NCBI GenBank assembly: GCA_900542145.1
Contig: UQMF01000010.1
Coordinates: 30,034 to 94,033 of the forward strand
Reading direction: 5' to 3'
DNA: 64,000 nucleotides
DNA from: an uncultured Oscillospiraceae bacterium
Lineage (GTDB): Bacteria > Bacillota > Clostridia > Oscillospirales > Ruminococcaceae
Below, piece after piece: positions 25,583 to 33,136 of the stretch. The notes below the pieces were generated by a model. The model was not told where the DNA came from. It searched no databases and worked only from the letters and a program-made list of their open reading frames with translations. Made by a program: the position numbers and the translations under genes. Every line of letters begins with the position of its first letter. Position 1 is the first letter of the stretch.

Positions 25583-25614
25583 AAGGGGCGGAGAATCGAT
25601 CTTCGCCCCTTTTA
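25583..25614. terminator. Bidirectional terminator between convergent operons
   Basis: Twelve-base-pair stem (AAGGGGCGGAGA with TCTTCGCCCCTT, one G-T pair) and TTTTAATATT after it on the plus strand; on the minus strand it is followed by TTCTTTTTTAT. It closes both the ABC operon and the minus-strand 28137-25656 operon. Confidence 0.9.
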
Positions 25615-25655
25615 ATATTATCGCCGCAGGCGGTACAATAATTCCGGATTGCCCA

Positions 25656-27029
25656 TCACCCGGTTCTCTGGGTGCCGAAGCGGATATAGTTGTATTCCCG
25701 GGAAACTGCGTCCCAGGTGGGGGCGCCGACAACTCCCGAAACGGGAAGCCCGAACAGGTCCTGGAACACCCGGACTGCCTCCTCGGTCTGGGGTCCGAAA
25801 TACCCCGTCGCCGGGACTTCCGGAATATCCCGGTAGGTCCTGCCGATGAGGTTGAGATAGGTCTGGAATGCCAGCACGTCGTTGTTGTTCAGCCCCGGCG
25901 TCAGGACGTAGCCCGGGTACAGCGCCGCGGTATTCCCGGCGTAGCCCTCCGGCAGTCCTTTCAGAATATCGTTGTAGATGTCCTGTATCGCAGTCCAGGT
26001 CGCAAAATCCACTATGCCGTCCGGGTTAAGTCCGTAGAAACGCTCAAAGGCGAGCACCTGCTGTTCCGTTTCGCTGCTGAAAACTCCGTTCGCCGGACCG
26101 GAGGGTATCTCCGGGTTGAAATAGGCTATCACATTGAGATAGTATTGCAGGTAGCTGACGAATATCCCATAATCGCCGGGGCGGAGCTGCTCCGGGAAAT
26201 CCTCCTGAACCTCGAATGGGCGCAGACCCTCGGAGGTCAGCTCTGCGAGATTCTTCACCGCCACATAGATGTACTTTATCTGGTACCAGGTCGCTTTGTT
26301 GACCACGCCGGTCTGGGGCAGCCCGAAGATACCCTGGAACACACGAACGGCTTCGCTGGTGTTTTCACGGTAGAATCCATTCGCGGGGGATATCTTCGGG
26401 ATAGCCGGGTAGTTGTCCGCAATGCGGTTGAGTTCCGTCTGAATGGTGTGCACCTCGTTGCCGGAGGTGCCTATCCCGAACGGAGTCCCGGGGTAGCTGC
26501 CAATGAACGGCTCAACGGGGGCGTTCCGCACGATTTCTATGTCGCTGCCGTAGTAGTATTGCAGCATCTCATAAGGGGTATATCCCCGGTTTGCCAGCGT
26601 GACCGTCCCCCACTGGGATAGTCCCTGACAGGTGACGGAAGTTCCGTTGCAGAACTGGGTGAACAGCGGCTCCACCGTGCCGCGCCTTACGACGTAGTTG
26701 TTGAATATTTCGTCCACGATGTTGCTGATGTTATTGAACACGTCCCTGCCATAGACGAACGCCTGGTCGTACTGGGTCGAGCTGGTTATGTCAAAGGGGT
26801 AGCCGCGGCTGCGGTACCACTCGGTGAACACACGGTTCAGCGCAAACGTCACCTGGGCGTAAACATTCGCGCGTATCGCGGCTTCCGGCCAGGTTGGGAA
26901 TATCTCGCTGCTCGCCACGTTCTTGATGTAGTCCGGAAATGAGAGGGTCACGTTGTCCGCCGGAGAATTCGGCGGCCCGAGGTGCACCGTGATGGTTTCG
27001 GGGATAGAGGGAGTTTTCAGTTCAGGCAT
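25656..27029 (-). CDS. SpoIID/LytB-domain protein with three peptidoglycan-binding domains
   Basis: 457 residues. Residues about 1-190 match the SpoIID/LytB-like domain of spore- and wall-associated proteins (I-T-V-H-L-G-P-P, Y-I-K-N-V-A-S-S-E-I-F-P-T-W-P, C-N-G-T-S-V-T-C-Q-G-L-S-Q-W-G). Three PG_binding_1 modules follow (about 210-270, 290-350, 375-445), each with a V-x-x-F-Q/E-R-F-x-G-L-x-x-x-G-x-V-x-x-x-T-W core. No signal peptide is visible. It probably acts on the cell wall, perhaps during sporulation. Its start overlaps the end of the preceding gene by 8 bases. Confidence 0.87.
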   Translation of the reverse strand: MPELKTPSIPETITVHLGPPNSPADNVTLSFPDYIKNVASSEIFPTWPEAAIRANVYAQVTFALNRVFTEWYRSRGYPFDITSSTQYDQAFVYGRDVFNNISNIVDEIFNNYVVRRGTVEPLFTQFCNGTSVTCQGLSQWGTVTLANRGYTPYEMLQYYYGSDIEIVRNAPVEPFIGSYPGTPFGIGTSGNEVHTIQTELNRIADNYPAIPKISPANGFYRENTSEAVRVFQGIFGLPQTGVVNKATWYQIKYIYVAVKNLAELTSEGLRPFEVQEDFPEQLRPGDYGIFVSYLQYYLNVIAYFNPEIPSGPANGVFSSETEQQVLAFERFYGLNPDGIVDFATWTAIQDIYNDILKGLPEGYAGNTAALYPGYVLTPGLNNNDVLAFQTYLNLIGRTYRDIPEVPATGYFGPQTEEAVRVFQDLFGLPVSGVVGAPTWDAVSREYNYIRFGTQRTG

Positions 27030-28137
27030 GCGGCACCTCCGTCAGGTCCGGTTCGGATTCGGTGATGGTTTCCTTTTCCGCCGTGCCGGCGGAGGGGATC
27101 AGGGCTATCCGCTGCACAGAGAGTATACCCTCAAAAATCGGCAGGGAACGCACCGACACCGGAATAAACCCTGCGGCGGTGATATCTGCGTCGTATAGCG
27201 CGTAGGGCTGCACCGACACAGTGGGACTCAGGGAATATTCCACGGAGGGCGCAGGCATCTCCAGTATCCGGGTCTGTCCGCTGGAATCCGTCAGCAGGTC
27301 GTAGAAGGTGTGCCGGCTTCCGCCGATGACCTTAGTCACCAGCACCCGCGCGCCCTTTACCGGCAGCGCATTCCGGGCGGTGTAGGTGCGGAAGCGCAGC
27401 GTGCCCTGCCGGGGATTCGCCTTGACGAAGTCGTCCAGGTCCGCGTATTCCGGCTCCGGTGGCGGTTCGGGGTAATTACCGTTCTCCTCCTGGACGAGCG
27501 GCTTTACGTCCTCCCGGGAGTTCACCGCTCCTGCCTGGCTCTCGAAACTGCGCCTGCCAAGCTGTTCCTCCGGGGACTGACCGCTTTCGGGGACAGTGCC
27601 AAGGCTCTCGGTCTGCGCCGGGTCGGAGGCGGTATTTTCGCCCTCCCGGCGGAATTCCGGCTGCTGCTCCTGCTCCGTTTCGTCGGTGACGGAGTTGTTC
27701 TCCGGGGAAACGTTGTCGTTGGTGAAGTCGTTCTGCGGCGCTTCATCAGTGAACTGCGGCGGCAGGCTGGAGAAGTCGTCGGGACTGAAGTCCTGACTGA
27801 AGTCCTTACTCAAGTCCTGACTGAAGTCAGTGCTATTGTCCGGTGTGGATTCCGGAGCGCTGTCGGGGGTGGATTCCGCCGGGGGGGCGCTGAAGTACTT
27901 CCCGAGTGCCTCCGCTGCGGAGCTGTCGGCGGACCAGGCTATCACCGTGGGAGTCCTCCCGGCGGCGGATTCCTCGGTGGGGGAATCCGGTACGGATGCG
28001 GCTGGCTCCTCCGGGAGCATTTCCGGGAAATCCAGCGCCGCAGCCGGTTTCGGTGCGGCGGAAGTGTGGGAATTCCCGGCTGCCGCCATAAGTTCCTGCT
28101 TGTATTTTTCGATGAGCTTCTTCATGTTGTCGTCCAT
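27022..28137 (-). CDS. Low-complexity protein with C-terminal Ig-like domain, partner of the SpoIID-like protein
   Basis: 371 residues, not recognised as a named family. Residues about 1-20 form a short amphipathic helix; about 25-235 are Pro/Ser/Glu/Asp-rich and disordered, with a DFS-type micro-repeat (D-F-S-Q-D-L-S-K-D-F-S-Q-D-F-S, encoded around 27780-27840). Residues about 240-350 look like a carboxypeptidase-regulatory/CNA-B-type beta sandwich (G-T-L-R-F-R-T-Y-T-A-R-N-A-L-P-V-K-G-A-R-V-L-V-T). No signal peptide. Excellent AGGAGG ribosome site. It overlaps the SpoIID-like gene, so the two are translationally coupled. Confidence 0.8.
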   Translation of the reverse strand: MDDNMKKLIEKYKQELMAAAGNSHTSAAPKPAAALDFPEMLPEEPAASVPDSPTEESAAGRTPTVIAWSADSSAAEALGKYFSAPPAESTPDSAPESTPDNSTDFSQDLSKDFSQDFSPDDFSSLPPQFTDEAPQNDFTNDNVSPENNSVTDETEQEQQPEFRREGENTASDPAQTESLGTVPESGQSPEEQLGRRSFESQAGAVNSREDVKPLVQEENGNYPEPPPEPEYADLDDFVKANPRQGTLRFRTYTARNALPVKGARVLVTKVIGGSRHTFYDLLTDSSGQTRILEMPAPSVEYSLSPTVSVQPYALYDADITAAGFIPVSVRSLPIFEGILSVQRIALIPSAGTAEKETITESEPDLTEVPHA

Positions 28138-28221
28138 GGCGTACCTCCTGATGATGGTTCTGAGTAATCATATGCAGCGACGTCCGGGATAATTCCCGGG
28201 GTACCCCTGGAAAAGCAGAAA

Positions 28222-28266
28222 GACAGACCTTTCCCGTCGGAATACCTCTGACGTGAAATGTCTGTC
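28222..28266 (-). promoter_or_regulatory. 5'-end hairpin of the 28137 operon mRNA (possible attenuator)
   Basis: Arms GACAGAC/GTCTGTC (28222-28228 with 28260-28266), TTTC/GAAA and CGTC/GACG stack with single or double mismatches into a roughly 15-bp hairpin at the very 5' end of the minus-strand transcript. It is followed by TTTCTGCTTTT, which resembles a weak intrinsic terminator. Confidence 0.5.
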
Positions 28267-28275
28267 AATACACGG

Positions 28276-28304
28276 ATTATACCACACCCCGGACGTTTTG
28301 TCAA
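28276..28304 (-). promoter_or_regulatory. Consensus sigma-A promoter for the 28137-25656 operon
   Basis: Minus strand TTGACA (28299-28304), 17-bp spacer, TATAAT (28276-28281), TGG extended -10: full consensus. Confidence 0.93.
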
Positions 28305-28325
28305 TACCCCTGTGGGAATAAAAGG

Positions 28326-28354
28326 TTGACAATTCCGCCGGAATGGTATATAAT
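28326..28354 (+). promoter_or_regulatory. Consensus sigma-A promoter for the DUF4430 operon
   Basis: TTGACA (28326-28331), 17-bp spacer, TATAAT (28349-28354): full consensus. It is divergent from the promoter at 28276-28304, with about 20 bases between the -35 boxes. The leader (about 90 nt) holds no riboswitch I recognise. Confidence 0.93.
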
Positions 28355-28448
28355 ATATAAGGTTTTTTAAAGGCGACCTTATACAAATAAGCGGTGACGA
28401 CGGCACTCCGCCGGGCGGCTGCGCAGATTTTATCGGAGGAATAAAAGA

Positions 28449-29324
28449 ATGAGAACAAGAAACATCATATCTGCCATCGCGGCAGCAGCAGTAGCGTTCA
28501 GCGCTGTTTCCTTCAGCGTTTCCGCTGAGGAGGAGCCGGCTGGCTACATCTATTTTATGGCTGACAAGACCACCATCGGTCAGGGCTTCACCGTGGAGCC
28601 TGAGAAGGTTCCCTTCTATGAGGGCGAAACCGGACTGGAGGTCGTTGAGAGAGCCGCAGACGTGCTCACTGATGACACTGGCTACGGCGCATACATCACT
28701 GCATTTGCTGACGCCGACCTTGAAACCGAGGTCCCCGAGGCTATCAAGGCTGTCGTTCCCGAGATGACCGGCAGAAACACCGAGGGCTACCTCAGCGCGC
28801 TGGATTACACCGCAGAGAGCGGCTGGACATATTTCGTGAACGATGAGTACGCTCAGGTGGGTATTGGCGACTACGTTCCGGCAGACGGCGATGTTGTAGT
28901 ATTCTCCTTCACCGTTTACGGCTACGGCGCTGACCTCGGCGTTGACAACTCCTCCTGGGGCGGCGCGGCTGCTCTCAAGGAAGCAACCAAGAAGGCTGGG
29001 CTGGTAAAGCTCTGCGCAGAAGCTGCTGACGCTGACGTTGACGAGTATGTATTTACCGGGGCTATGGAGGTTCTCGCACAGTACGAGGCTACACAGGAGG
29101 ACATTGACAATGCCGTTGCTGGTCTTACCGCTGCGCTGAACAGCACCGCCGAAGCAGCTGCAACAGAGGACACCGCTGACAGCACAGCCGAGGTTTCCGA
29201 CGACGCTTCCGCTGGTACTGACACCGAGAAGGGCTCTCCTTCCACCGGCGTTGAGGGTGCCGCAGTTGCCTTCGCAGTAGTACTGCTCGCAGGCGCTGGT
29301 ATCGCTCTCAGCAAGAAGAAGTAA
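28449..29324 (+). CDS. Surface protein: DUF4430 domain, FIVAR-like helices, SPSTG sorting-type tail
   Basis: 291 residues. Signal peptide about 1-26 (cleavage after S-V-S-A). Residues about 30-160 resemble DUF4430, the fold also found at the C-terminus of transcobalamin/intrinsic factor (S-G-W-T-Y-F-V-N-D-E-Y-A-Q-V-G-I-G-D-Y-V-P-A-D-G-D). Residues about 170-235 look like a FIVAR helical module (A-T-Q-E-D-I-D-N-A-V-A-G-L-T-A-A-L). An acidic Thr/Ser linker leads to S-P-S-T-G, a hydrophobic helix and K-K-K, which resembles a variant LPXTG wall-sorting signal. Probably displayed outside the cell. TATCGGAGGAATA precedes ATG. The second DUF4430 gene starts three bases after the stop. Confidence 0.85.
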   Translation: MRTRNIISAIAAAAVAFSAVSFSVSAEEEPAGYIYFMADKTTIGQGFTVEPEKVPFYEGETGLEVVERAADVLTDDTGYGAYITAFADADLETEVPEAIKAVVPEMTGRNTEGYLSALDYTAESGWTYFVNDEYAQVGIGDYVPADGDVVVFSFTVYGYGADLGVDNSSWGGAAALKEATKKAGLVKLCAEAADADVDEYVFTGAMEVLAQYEATQEDIDNAVAGLTAALNSTAEAAATEDTADSTAEVSDDASAGTDTEKGSPSTGVEGAAVAFAVVLLAGAGIALSKKK

Positions 29325-29327
29325 TCC

Positions 29328-30986
29328 ATGCGGCGAATAACCGGGATATTGCTGGCGGTCTGCACTGCTCTGTTCATGGCGGTGCAGACCGCTTTTTCCG
29401 CCCCGGCGGAATCCGGCTGGGAGGACAGGGCGCAGGAGTGCTTCGGCTACTTCATGCGGCAGCGCGGCGCGGAGGATTTCTGGGACGGGCTGGATTCCGG
29501 CGCCACCGACTGGGCGGCGTACTGCTACGCGCGGCTCTACGGCGCGGACGGTGCGGAGGAATACGCGCAGTCCGTTGAGCGGCATGTCGGGGAGCTTTAC
29601 AGCGCCGGAGGCTTCGTGCGCCCCACGGAATACCAGCGCGCGGCGATATGCATCACCGTGACCGGAGGGAATCCGTCGCTGGCGGCGCGGCTGGGGGCGT
29701 TCGGCTGTGAGATCCTTGACAGGCAGGGATTCAACGCCTACATCTGGGCGCTCATCGCCCTTAACGTCACCGGGATACAGCCCCCGGAGGGCGCGGCGAA
29801 CACCGCGGACACGCTGACGGAATACCTCATCGCGCACCAGCACGCGGACGGAAGCTTCGCGCTGATGGGGGACGGCGGAGATGTAGATATCACCGCGGCG
29901 GCGGTCTATGCCCTTGCAGGGACGGATTCCCCCGGGGCGGCGGAGGCTGCGCAGCGCGGCGCGGACTGGCTCGCCGGATTCGACAGCTACTCCACCATGG
30001 GCGTGAGGAACTGCGAAAGCACGGCGCAGGCGGTGATCGCGCTTTCCGCCGCCGGGCGCAGGGAGAGCGCGGAAAAGGCGGCGGCACAGCTGGAGGAATA
30101 CCGCCGGGAGGGGGGCGGCTACGCCCATCTTCCTGACGGGGAGGTCAACCAGATGGCGACCGCCCAGACCCTGGAGGCATTCACCGCCCTGGCTCTGGCG
30201 GAGCGCGGCGGGAGCCTTTTCGGGAAGTACTCTGGCGCTGCGGCGGAGCCTGACGGCGCAGAATCCACGCCGGAATCTGCTGAAATCCCGACACTGACGG
30301 CGGAATCCACGGCGGAGCCCGGGATTCAGCCCGGGAATACGGCGCAGGGCGGTCTGACCGGCACGCATATCCGTATCATCATATCCGCAGTGCTGGGCGC
30401 CGCGGCGGTCGCGTGCGGAATACTGTTTGCATTCCGCCGGAAGAAGGCGCTTATCCCTGCGGCGGCGCTGCTGGCGGCGCTTGCCGGGGGAGTGTGGCTG
30501 CTTGATATCCGCACGCCGGAGGAATACTACAGCGAATCCGGGGGAGGTCCCGTCAGGGTCACGGTGCTGGCGGAATGCTCCACCGTGCTGTCGCATATGG
30601 ATATCATCGACCCTGCTGTGAATCCGCCGGAGGTCGTCCCGGAGGACGGCGTTATCATCGCCCGGTGCGAGGTTTCCCTGCCGGAGGGCGCCACGGCGTT
30701 TGACGCGCTCGCCGCCGCCGCACGGAAGCAGCGCGTCCGGGTGGACTACACCGGCAGCGCCTACGGCACCTATGTCCGGGGGATAGGGTATGTGACCGAA
30801 TTCGGCTTCGGGGAGCTGAGCGGCTGGATGTACACCGTCAACGGGAAGTTCCCGGACGTGTCCGTTTCCGACCGCGTGCTGGAATCCGGGGACGCGGTGG
30901 AATTCCGCTATACCTGCGACCTGGGCAGAGATGTAGGCGACGACTATTATGACAGAGTTGCTTCCCAGGACGCTCCCTTAGCATGA
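29328..30986 (+). CDS. Transcobalamin-like protein: alpha/alpha-toroid, two membrane helices, DUF4430
   Basis: 552 residues. Signal peptide about 1-25. Residues about 30-295 are helical repeats of the prenyltransferase/squalene-cyclase-like alpha/alpha toroid (Y-L-I-A-H-Q-H-A-D-G-S-F-A-L, T-A-Q-A-V-I-A-L-S-A-A-G). A Glu/Thr/Pro linker (about 305-340) and two membrane helices (about 344-366 and 373-392) follow. The outer C-terminal domain (about 405-540) is DUF4430 (T-A-F-D-A-L-A-A-A-A-R-K; S-G-W-M-Y-T-V-N-G-K-F-P-D-V). Toroid plus DUF4430 is the architecture of animal intrinsic factor and transcobalamin, suggesting capture of a corrinoid or other small ligand; the ligand is an inference. No ABC or ECF transporter component adjoins it. 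Confidence 0.82.
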   Translation: MRRITGILLAVCTALFMAVQTAFSAPAESGWEDRAQECFGYFMRQRGAEDFWDGLDSGATDWAAYCYARLYGADGAEEYAQSVERHVGELYSAGGFVRPTEYQRAAICITVTGGNPSLAARLGAFGCEILDRQGFNAYIWALIALNVTGIQPPEGAANTADTLTEYLIAHQHADGSFALMGDGGDVDITAAAVYALAGTDSPGAAEAAQRGADWLAGFDSYSTMGVRNCESTAQAVIALSAAGRRESAEKAAAQLEEYRREGGGYAHLPDGEVNQMATAQTLEAFTALALAERGGSLFGKYSGAAAEPDGAESTPESAEIPTLTAESTAEPGIQPGNTAQGGLTGTHIRIIISAVLGAAAVACGILFAFRRKKALIPAAALLAALAGGVWLLDIRTPEEYYSESGGGPVRVTVLAECSTVLSHMDIIDPAVNPPEVVPEDGVIIARCEVSLPEGATAFDALAAAARKQRVRVDYTGSAYGTYVRGIGYVTEFGFGELSGWMYTVNGKFPDVSVSDRVLESGDAVEFRYTCDLGRDVGDDYYDRVASQDAPLA

Positions 30987-31058
30987 AAATCTGTGTTTTG
31001 CACAAATATTTTGCACAAAATTTGTGGAAAGCGCATGCCTGTTTTTGTGGGCTGCTGC

Positions 31059-31087
31059 TTGCAAATCCTGTTCGAATATGGTATAAT
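31059..31087 (+). promoter_or_regulatory. Sigma-A promoter for the 31164 membrane protein
   Basis: TTGCAA (31059-31064), 17-bp spacer, TATAAT (31082-31087), TGG extended -10. Confidence 0.88.
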
Positions 31088-31163
31088 TTAAATGGACTAT
31101 ACAGCATGGGGCAGTGCGCCGGGGAATTATGCGGCTGCGCCATCAATTAGGAGGAATCACTTA

Positions 31164-32702
31164 ATGATATTAGACGCACTACATAATTACAGGGCGCAGA
31201 ATACCAGCCGTATGAACAAGTCCATCGGTATCGGCATGGCTGCTTTCGCTGTGATCGAGGCTGTAGTTACCTTTTTCCTGGTAATGAAGCCCCTGTTCAT
31301 CAACCCTGTATACAGACAGGCAGCAGAGTACAACACCGAGGGCAAGTCCTGTATCGTAAAGCTTTTCGGCAAGACCTTCGCTTCCCAGTCTGAGATCGCA
31401 AACAACCAGATTATTCTCTCCCTCTGGGACACCATCATGAATGTCGTTCTCATCTACATCGTCATCACCGCCATTCTGCTTATCCTTTCGTTCTGCTATT
31501 TCAAGGGTTTTGCGTTCGCAAAGTCCTATCTGATCGCTATTTTCGGCGCAAAGACCGTTATCGGTCTTGTTCCGCTGCTGATCCCGTTCGCTAACTTCGC
31601 AGGCAGAAACTCCATCAAGACCTTCGGCGTTATCGACGCGGTTCTGTGTCTGGCGGCGTGTGTTTACTTCGTTTACGAGAGCAACGACGAATATGCCGAC
31701 GACATGCTTCTTTCAGAGGCTGACCGTGCGGCGATGATCAAGCGCGCCGTAGTCAGCGGTCTTACATTCCTCGGCATGGCTGCTGTAGTCGTATTCACCA
31801 ACCTTGCGCTCACAGCTTACGGCAGCGTCACCCTCCAGGGCGGCAACTGGTCCATCATCATCGGCTGGGTAGGCGGCGACACCGGGATCGCTCAGGGTAT
31901 CGTCCTGATGCTTCTCATCGGCGTGGCTCTTATAGGCAGCATTCTCTATGTACGCGAGGGCGAGTGGGCAATGCTCTACTACTTCGCATTCGGCGGCGCG
32001 GCTGCTATCGTTGACCTGGTGGCTATCGTCCTGAGATTCGTATGGGTCGTAAAGACCTACAACCCCAACAAGGCGCTGGCAAGATCCGGCGACGAGAGCG
32101 CTATCGCGTGGGTATCCAACAACGGCATGACCTCCAGGTGGTGGATGGCTACCGTGTTCCTTATCCTTGCCTGCGTTGTCGCTGCGGCAGTGGCTGTATT
32201 CGCGTTCACCCGCGTTAAGAGCAAGCTCGTTATCGGCAACAAGGACGGCGAGGAGAAGAAGCCCTTCATCGCGCTTTCCATCGGTACCGGCTCTATCCTG
32301 CTCAGCTTCGTTTTCACAATAGTGGCTGTGCTCATGTATGACAAGCTCATCTTCACACACCTCCAGTTCGGCGCGATGGACTACCTCTACCTCATCGTTT
32401 ACGGCGGTCTGACCCTTATGCTGGCGGCGGCTATGTGGTGCGGCTACAACTTCTCCAAGTTCGGCGCGCTGGCTCTGTTCGTGCTGGTTGCTTCCAACAA
32501 CTTCACCTCCATCTTCAACGTATTCAACGCAAGGGCTTCCAAGGTCAACGACTACCTCGCCCAGGGCGTTAACTACACCGGCGTGAACTACATCATCTCC
32601 GGCGTTATGTATATCCTCTCTATCCTCCTCTGCCTCGGCATTATCGCCGTATTCGTGGTAAAGGAAGTCAAGGATTACATGTATCAGAAGAGATTCTCCT
32701 GA
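31164..32702 (+). CDS. Polytopic membrane protein of unknown function
   Basis: Not recognised. 512 residues with roughly 10-11 hydrophobic segments distributed along the whole length (for example about 20-42, 90-112, 125-147, 195-220, 255-275, 285-310, 345-365, 385-405, 415-435, 480-502) joined by short polar loops, a transporter- or channel-like layout. ATG 31164 is chosen because TTAGGAGG lies 7-8 bases ahead. Own promoter and a strong terminator make it monocistronic. Codon use is of the highly expressed type (many GCT, GTT, ATC codons). Confidence 0.8.
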   Translation: MILDALHNYRAQNTSRMNKSIGIGMAAFAVIEAVVTFFLVMKPLFINPVYRQAAEYNTEGKSCIVKLFGKTFASQSEIANNQIILSLWDTIMNVVLIYIVITAILLILSFCYFKGFAFAKSYLIAIFGAKTVIGLVPLLIPFANFAGRNSIKTFGVIDAVLCLAACVYFVYESNDEYADDMLLSEADRAAMIKRAVVSGLTFLGMAAVVVFTNLALTAYGSVTLQGGNWSIIIGWVGGDTGIAQGIVLMLLIGVALIGSILYVREGEWAMLYYFAFGGAAAIVDLVAIVLRFVWVVKTYNPNKALARSGDESAIAWVSNNGMTSRWWMATVFLILACVVAAAVAVFAFTRVKSKLVIGNKDGEEKKPFIALSIGTGSILLSFVFTIVAVLMYDKLIFTHLQFGAMDYLYLIVYGGLTLMLAAAMWCGYNFSKFGALALFVLVASNNFTSIFNVFNARASKVNDYLAQGVNYTGVNYIISGVMYILSILLCLGIIAVFVVKEVKDYMYQKRFS

Positions 32703-32721
32703 TATCACATCAGAACAGACG

Positions 32722-32754
32722 ATCCCCCTGCGGAATCCGCAGGGGGATTTTTTG
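32722..32754 (+). terminator. Strong intrinsic terminator
   Basis: Perfect 12-bp stem ATCCCCCTGCGG/CCGCAGGGGGAT with AAT loop, then seven Ts. Confidence 0.95.
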
Positions 32755-32756
32755 TG

Positions 32757-33058
32757 CGCAGCCGAGGAATACTCCGGGATTTACGCACGCGGCTGTGAGT
32801 GTTCACAAGCGTGTCTTTTGGAGAGCCCAGCTTCGCCGTGGCGCCCGGTTATGGCGGCTGGGGTTCTCCTACCATGGATTCGGAACACGGTGCTTCCTGC
32901 GTGCGGTGGTGCATTCTCCCGGGCTTCTGCGGAATACAAGTCGTACTGCCGGGCGCACTCCGGCTGAGTACATGCCGCATACCCGGCGCATTCCGGCGGA
33001 GTGCGCTCCCACCACCTGCGCGTACTGTACTGCGGCGCGAGTATTCCTGCGCGGTGCG
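32757..33058. repeat. GC-rich inverted-repeat element in a gene-less interval
   Basis: No gene seen here. Near the ends are inverted arms GGAATACTC (32766-32774) and GAGTATTCC (33039-33047), extended imperfectly by GCGCAG/TGCGC on the outside. Inside are a hairpin of 9+3+4 bp (32820-32837 with 32853-32869) and a perfect 10-bp pair GCGCACTCCG/CGGAGTGCGC (32953-32962, 32997-33006). This could be a decayed non-autonomous mobile element or a structured RNA. No target-site duplication is evident. Confidence 0.5.
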
Positions 33059-33067
33059 GAATCCGGA

Positions 33068-33107
33068 AACACAACAGGGCTGCCCTTTCGGACAGCCCTG
33101 CTGTGTT
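33068..33107 (-). terminator. Hairpin terminator after the RCC1/BIG2 gene
   Basis: Stem AACACA/TGTGTT plus CAGGGCTG/CAGCCCTG (33068-33073, 33075-33082 with 33093-33100, 33102-33107), total 14 bp with a one-base bulge on each side. The T-tract on the minus strand is weak (GTGTTTCC), so it may also act as an mRNA 3'-end stabiliser. Confidence 0.6.
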
Positions 33108-33136
33108 GTGTGTATTGGGGGGAGGGTGGTTGTCAG

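Noticed and set aside
25656..28137. Candidate contractile-injection or phage structural pair because of peptidoglycan-binding modules next to a low-complexity protein
   Set aside because: The first protein has SpoIID-type rather than tail-lysin motifs, and no sheath, tube or baseplate genes are nearby.
28355..28448. Cobalamin riboswitch before the DUF4430 operon
   Set aside because: The leader is only about 90 nt and lacks the B12 box, so regulation by a classical cobalamin riboswitch is not supported; this also weakens, but does not exclude, a corrinoid role.
32766..33047. Insertion sequence
   Set aside because: Inverted arms are present, but there is no transposase frame or target-site duplication; at most a non-autonomous remnant.
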